A stretch of 64,000 bases of DNA from Limnoperna fortunei (lineage: Eukaryota > Mollusca > Bivalvia > Mytilida > Modiolidae), in assembly GCA_944474755.1 (NCBI GenBank), contig OX104115.1, positions 33,181,080 to 33,245,079 of the forward strand. Direction: 5' to 3'. Made by a program: the position numbers and the translations under genes. The notes under the pieces were generated by a model. That model searched no databases, had not been told where the DNA came from, and saw nothing but the letters and a program-made list of their open reading frames with translations. Within the stretch, counting starts at the first letter, position 1. Each line of letters starts with the position of its first letter. This document shows positions 59,601 through 64,000 of this stretch, piece after piece.

Positions 59601-60163
59601 AGTCATTTTTAAGAATTCCCTCCTGCAGTGGTTTCCTAGTCGTTCTCCACCAATAACAACTGTAAGTGATATTGCTGAACAAATAAGCAATGAGGTCTTC
59701 AAATGAAAGGCACAGCTTTCATTTTAGAAAACCCAAAGGCGTGTTAATTTATAACTATATAAAATATAGGTTTCATAATGAGTGAGAGTTGAGAATCGTA
59801 AAATATGAACTCGACTTCTGTGATTCCATTGAAATTACATATTAAAGAGAGTTAATTCAGATAAAGCGGCTTTCAACTCTCGCGAGTTATGAAACCTTTT
59901 TATCGTATTATTCTGTACGAATCATTTCTCACGCAGTGCAACTGCACCGCTGGCGCATGCAGAGAATTCTCAAAGACGTTTTTTTGCAACGTCACAGTTA
60001 CCCAACACAACTTGTCACAATGCGTGAAAAGCGATTCTCAATGGAATATCATTCAATCAGACGACTCGATCATTGATATTACTTTTTCATATCTTATTGT
60101 GCAGGGTATGATATCAACATACGTAACCGTTCGTACACACTATATACATTCTTTGTCGGTACA
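59601..60163 (+). repeat. Spacer X between duplicated blocks; part of the same repeat family
   Basis: It contains ttttttgcaacgtcacagtt then acccaacacaacttgtcac, similar to 48255-48300 (cttgcaacgtcacac, caacacaaccaatc). This sequence therefore also belongs to the interspersed family around repeat P. The 120-codon ORF starting at 59889 runs from here into the next B copy and is probably not a gene. Confidence 0.5.
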
Positions 60164-60590
60164 ACTACCTGTATCACGTAGAGAACGTTGTGTGTATTCG
60201 TATCACTACAAGAAATGTATAAGTTTATATTATTTAAAAAGTATAAACTAACTGTTTAAATTTTATATAATTTAATGCTAGTATTTAACCAGCACTTTTA
60301 CATAAAATATATACCTTAACGTCACACGTATTATGACGTAACATTTACTTTGCTGAATGGGTCATTTACCATCGCTGTCATAAAACACTGGCTGAACGTT
60401 TTATTATGACGATAAAAATAGTTCCGCCAAAATACAAGTGTATTTTATACATAGATATACAAAGTTGTGTATCCTTCAGTTTGTATCAATTGCATATTTT
60501 TCAGATTTTGACAAAAATAATTTTACAAAAAATACAGTTATTTTTCAAATGTGATACAGACTGAAGATCAGAAATCCATAACAACTCGGC
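60164..60590 (+). repeat. B element, copy 2 (longer)
   Basis: Same start and order as copy 1, extending further to ttcagattttgacaaaaat and gatacagactgaagatcag. The inverted copy at 46965-47415 shares this longer extent. Confidence 0.8.
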
Positions 60591-61324
60591 GGGTTAGTGC
60601 GAAACATCGCGAAGAAAATCCGTAACACACCTCTGATCAGTTTATGACGTCATATGATTGATGTTATAATGACTGACAGCTGTAAACGATTTGTTTAATA
60701 TAATCCCCGCTTAAGTTGATATTTCAAATTGTTACAAAGGAGTATATACGACAAACAGAATGTGGTTTGTTTGTTCTTTTTTTATATTGCACCACATAAT
60801 ATAGCCATAAACCCAAGAATTTGATCATGTGTTGAAAATGGTTGAAATATGATATTGGTCATGACGATGATATATTGTACACGGTACAATTCTACATGTA
60901 ATTCCAAACCATGACGTCATCGGTATGTAATAATGAAGATCCATTTTCAAGTTGTGTTCTTCAATAAAAGGCTTATAACACGAATACCGTTTAACTTTGC
61001 AGAAAAAATTTGTATTCACGGACTTGTGCAATATAATATTCTGTTTAGAAGAACTAAAGCTAATTTTCGACCAATAACATTTTATTACAGTTTTCAAAGG
61101 AAATAATAGAACTGTACTCCGCAAACAACGGAGGATATTTATTGAACCATTGATTATCGTCCGGATTCAATTTTTTTTTGTTGCACACTATAACTATGTA
61201 TATTGCTAAATTTGTGTTTTGTTAACAAAAATCACAGATAATTGTTTACCAGAATCAGTATATGAAAATTATGTTTAACCGCTTTAAACATTTACCAATT
61301 CATGTTTTAAAGAGGTTATTATAT

Positions 61325-61610
61325 GGCAATAACTATACCAACCTGTGACCTCTATATCTACCAGAGGGCATCAAGGGAAGAGATTGGTCGAGGGTTGATA
61401 CAGAATGTGATATTGATATCGCCTTATCATAACCATTTTATCATATACTTAAAATCGCAAGTTACTAATAAATCCTTATCTTGCCCTGCAGTCAGATATG
61501 GATCTCCTTTCAAAATATATAGAATATCCATATCTGCCCTGGAGAGGGTGTGATACGGCATCCGTATTACACCCCTTGGCAATATGGTTCTACAAGCTCT
61601 GATCAGTATC
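61325..61610 (-). repeat. Dispersed repeat P, copy 3 (inverted)
   Basis: Minus-strand reading has gcttgtagaaccatattgcc, gggcagatatggatattcta and gcaagataaggatttattag, as in 48481-48770. Short ORFs on both strands here are repeat frames. Confidence 0.7.
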
Positions 61611-61977
61611 ATATATGAAAAAAACATATTTTTACTAAATATATGATAATATTCCAGACTCCCATAGCCCTTATAGAGACTAATACAATGGCCGGAAATG
61701 ACCTTGTAATAATCTGTTTATCTCATAGTTGAATATGTCTTCAGGGCTAATATCGATATTTGATCCGAGAGCTGATAACTGACACCGACTTCCGGCTATT
61801 TTACAAGGATATAGTTCAATATTTTACACAACAATTGTAACAATGAGTATTATTTAAATGTACAGCTACACAATGAAATAGTAAACTACGAATTTCACAT
61901 TGGTTTTAAGTTTGATTAAAGCAATAAATAAACATACATCATGTAAAAAAATAAAACACTGGTTACGACTATGACTG

Positions 61978-62252
61978 TTAACCTAGTAGAAAAACGTACA
62001 ATATGACGTAAAATACAATCCACCATATTTTAAAAGCAATTGTGGTAGCGCCATCACTATAGTTTTCGTTATTTATAGCGTTGACACATAGGCGACCATT
62101 GAAGTCTCCAAGATTCGCAATATTTAATGCTTTGAACAAATTTGACAGAATTCCTCGTTGTTCATCTATCAAGGTTTTATCAGTATAGCAGCCTCCTCTT
62201 GTAAACTGAGGAACGATGAAACAACCTCTTATGTGTAAATGGATTGGTACCT
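61978..62252 (-). CDS. Ly6-like gene B, last exon (GPI signal)
   Basis: The acceptor tttcttgatttcag precedes 62252; the stop is at 61978-61980. After a split Glu codon, 90 codons read VPIHLHIRGCFIVPQFTRGG, then CYTDKTLIDEQRG, DFNGRLCVNAINNENYSDGA and a C-terminal hydrophobic stretch (IWWIVFYVILYVFLLG). The SDGA site before it is a good GPI attachment candidate. Confidence 0.82.
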
Positions 62253-63165
62253 CTGAAATCAAGAAAAAGTGAGTCAATACGTTACTTACAGTAAACTTAC
62301 AAACCAAAACACGTGTATCATTTACGCGAACGATCTCAATCATGAGATTGTTAGTTCTAAAATAATGACAGGCATTTAGAATTAACTAAAAGAAAAAAGA
62401 AACAAGAAACGCGGATATGCCAAGAAATCAGGTTTTTAATTAACGATTGACAATTAATTTTAATAGAAGACTAAGCGGAAAATTGTTTTTCTGCTTTAAG
62501 TAACAGTGACCTTGACTCGACTGGCCCCAAAAACAATCCAAATATAGGTCTTCATTCAAGCTTGCTATATCCAAAGTTTCAGCAAGATAACCAGAATTTT
62601 CGTTGAAAACCTGGTTAAAAACTAACAAATAAAGTTATGGAGAAAGAAAACTTATACAATATAGTTCCAAACTTTTACTGTACTGAATGCATATTAATGG
62701 CGTTTTAAAAAATCATGTCTATTCGTTCATACAAGACAAAACAATACACATTCAGTTTACATTTCTAATAAAAAGCAAACAGTGTCTAATTGAAATGCGC
62801 CCGTGAGTTTTTGTTATTAACGTTTTGTCGAAATTAAGCAACGGCTAATCTTTATTAGTCAGGCAAGGTACTTAAAACAACATAAAAGATCATTTTAACG
62901 TAGAACTTGCCAACTCTTCCTATAAGTGGTGGGTCGACAGACACCTTCACAGTTCCTACTAATCGTCCACATCGGTTAACTTGTCCAGCTTTAGGATCAT
63001 CTGTACATGTGTTTGATGTTATGCTTGATGCAGCGGCGGCTTGTTGTGCGTCTGCGCATGCTGGTGTCCGATATATACTTTCAAAGGCTCGGAATAATAA
63101 TGCTACACCACTTGAAACAGAAGAGCTGTTGAGTAACGCATCATTGCAATGTAAACACTCTAACG
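61978..63165 (-). CDS. Ly6/uPAR-like GPI-anchored protein gene (copy B), 5' partial
   Basis: Two exons, 63165-62911 and 62252-61978, encode a paralogue of gene A with the same eight cysteines (CLHC, PAC, NTC, NRC, RGC, GGC, RLC). The His-(Ile/Met)-Arg-Gly-Cys-Phe and (D/N)GRLC(V/A) boxes are shared. The C-terminus is a strong hydrophobic GPI-type signal. The intron begins with GC (gttg|gcaagt) where gene A has GT. The signal-peptide exon must lie upstream, probably beyond the right edge. The family name is an inference from cysteine layout; a lineage-specific secreted family cannot be excluded. Confidence 0.7.
62253..62910 (-). other. Intron of gene B
   Basis: GC-AG intron of 658 bp. Positions 62500-62600 resemble a decayed mollusc-type repeat (gtgaccttgactcgac, ggccccaaaaacaatcc); the short ORF there is not a gene. 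Confidence 0.6.
62911..63165 (-). CDS. Ly6-like gene B, cysteine-rich exon
   Basis: The acceptor attttttttgtag precedes 63165; the GC-type donor gttg|gcaagt follows 62911. Two bases, 84 codons, one base. Product LECLHCNDALLNSSSVSSG, then ESIYRTPACADAQQAAAASS, NTCTDDPKAGQVNRCGRLVG and DPPLIGRV. The open frame upstream looks like a signal peptide (MMSILLFLTQTIFFV) but crosses the acceptor. In gene A the same boundary is clearly an acceptor, so this stretch is probably intronic. Confidence 0.8.
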
Positions 63166-64000
63166 CTACAAAAAAAATAGTTTGGGTTAAAAATAACAAA
63201 ATAGACATCAAATGTGGGGTTCAGTGAGCAATTCAAAGAACAAAACATTCACCAAAAATTAATCTTACTAATCATTAAGAAAGATTAGCTGTATAAAGCA
63301 AATTAAAGACAAGTTTAGCTTTTCTAAAAAGCTAATAGTCTCTTAGCTGCATTAACCATTTTATGAATATTATTATTAAAGTATCTGTTGTTTTTAATTT
63401 ATATGTAGGATAGGTAGCATTGTACCTTTTACGGACATTGTTTAAACTATTAACTAATGGTGCTTGAGAGATTTTAATACCTGTTGTAAATAATAATTTG
63501 CTCAGATTTATTTTCTGCTAAAAAGTAATACATGTATACATACATGTAGTTTGTTAAAACATGTACATGTACTACATGTAGTACTTATTTTGCTGTATGT
63601 AGCATGTACACTGTGCATGTCAATCAATAGTAAGTATGCTTTCTATTTGTAGATTTTTGTAAAATCGAGAAATTAAACTATGTTCTGTAGTGGCGGTTAT
63701 TTTTATTTTCGATCAGAATTAAAACACAGTTTGTAAAGTAACATCCAATAAACATTGCGACCAACTTTAGTTTTAATTGGCTCAGTGGTTGCAGAGAAAA
63801 AGATTGAAATGTAAAAGTCTCATGACCCTTTGGGAAATTGTCAAGATCTTCATCAATATATATAAAAAGCTTCTCTAGATATTTTTCTTCATGAAAATAA
63901 TCATCTTATTCAATCAAGTTTTCTAAACTGGTTTTCATTCACAACCCCATCTTTCCTACATTTCACTTTTATTTTTAAAAATATCACGTAATACGCGATT
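63166..64000. other. Right-edge sequence upstream of gene B
   Basis: AT-rich. No further exon of gene B could be supported. A cluster of ACATGTA palindromes is at 63530-63620. Confidence 0.5.
63530..63620. repeat. ACATGTA palindrome cluster
   Basis: tacatgtatacatacatgta, aacatgtacatgtactacat and gtagcatgtacactgtgcat follow one another. Palindromic TACATGTA-rich tracts are frequent in bivalve genomes (general knowledge). Confidence 0.7.

Larger units (their letters stand above)
44382..61977. other. Repeat-rich region without a convincing gene
   Basis: About 17.6 kb separates the two Ly6-like loci. It is largely accounted for by interspersed, inverted and tandem repeats listed individually. 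Stretches 45500-46169, 50000-50940, 51330-52640 and 57480-58240 show nothing I can name. Longer open frames here (55637-55954, 59889-60251) sit in repeats or lack homologous character. Confidence 0.6.

Noticed and set aside
59889..60251. 120-codon ORF with cysteines
   Set aside because: It spans the junction of spacer X and a B repeat, so the second half is repeat sequence.
63166..63211. Signal-peptide-like start of Ly6-like gene B
   Set aside because: It crosses a polypyrimidine acceptor that coincides with the certain exon border in gene A. It remains possible but less likely.
62907..63227. 106-codon plus-strand ORF
   Set aside because: Antisense shadow of the cysteine-rich exon of gene B.

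Overview
ORGANISM. The window is AT-rich animal nuclear DNA. It has small exons with GT-AG splice sites, long repeat-filled introns, tRNA-derived SINEs, TACATGTA-rich spacer and many foldback elements. This texture, and SINE tails resembling molluscan families, suggest a mollusc, most likely a bivalve. That assignment is inference. No prokaryotic or viral gene is evident. LAYOUT. (1) Positions 406-35917, + strand: eleven exons form the 3' part of one polycystin-1-family gene (PKD1, PKD1L1/2/3, PKDREJ group). All ten splice junctions agree in reading phase and give 1,287 residues: a GAIN stalk with an intact GPS autoproteolysis motif, TM1, a PLAT domain, ten more membrane segments and a polycystin-type channel module with an unusually short C-tail. 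The 5' part lies outside the window. Intron 7 (17.6 kb) holds most of the repeats. (2) 35918-39554: intergenic, with decayed SINEs. (3) 39555-44381, - strand: exons of a Ly6/uPAR-like, probably GPI-anchored cysteine-rich protein, with two phase-compatible upstream exons that encode perilipin-4/synuclein-like 11-residue amphipathic repeats. (4) 44382-61977: about 17 kb of nested repeats with no convincing gene. (5) 61978-63165, - strand: the last two exons of a second, paralogous Ly6-like gene whose 5' exons lie beyond the right edge. MOBILE DNA. The most striking element is a 3,608-bp unit at 16159-19766. It has perfect 26-bp terminal inverted repeats, TA at both flanks, CGAACG-rich subterminal blocks and about 40 copies of a 52-bp minisatellite filling its core. 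It lies within a larger insertion that splits one copy of another repeat family; an unsplit copy is at 54372-54869. Other well-bounded elements are an 86-bp foldback with a 10-bp target duplication (22697-22802), a SINE with a 12-bp target duplication (56328-56621), and a 405-bp element with long inverted arms (46170-46574). HOW THE GENES RELATE. The polycystin gene and the Ly6-like genes are on opposite strands and share no evident pathway. The two Ly6-like genes are a local duplication pair, now separated by repeat-rich DNA.
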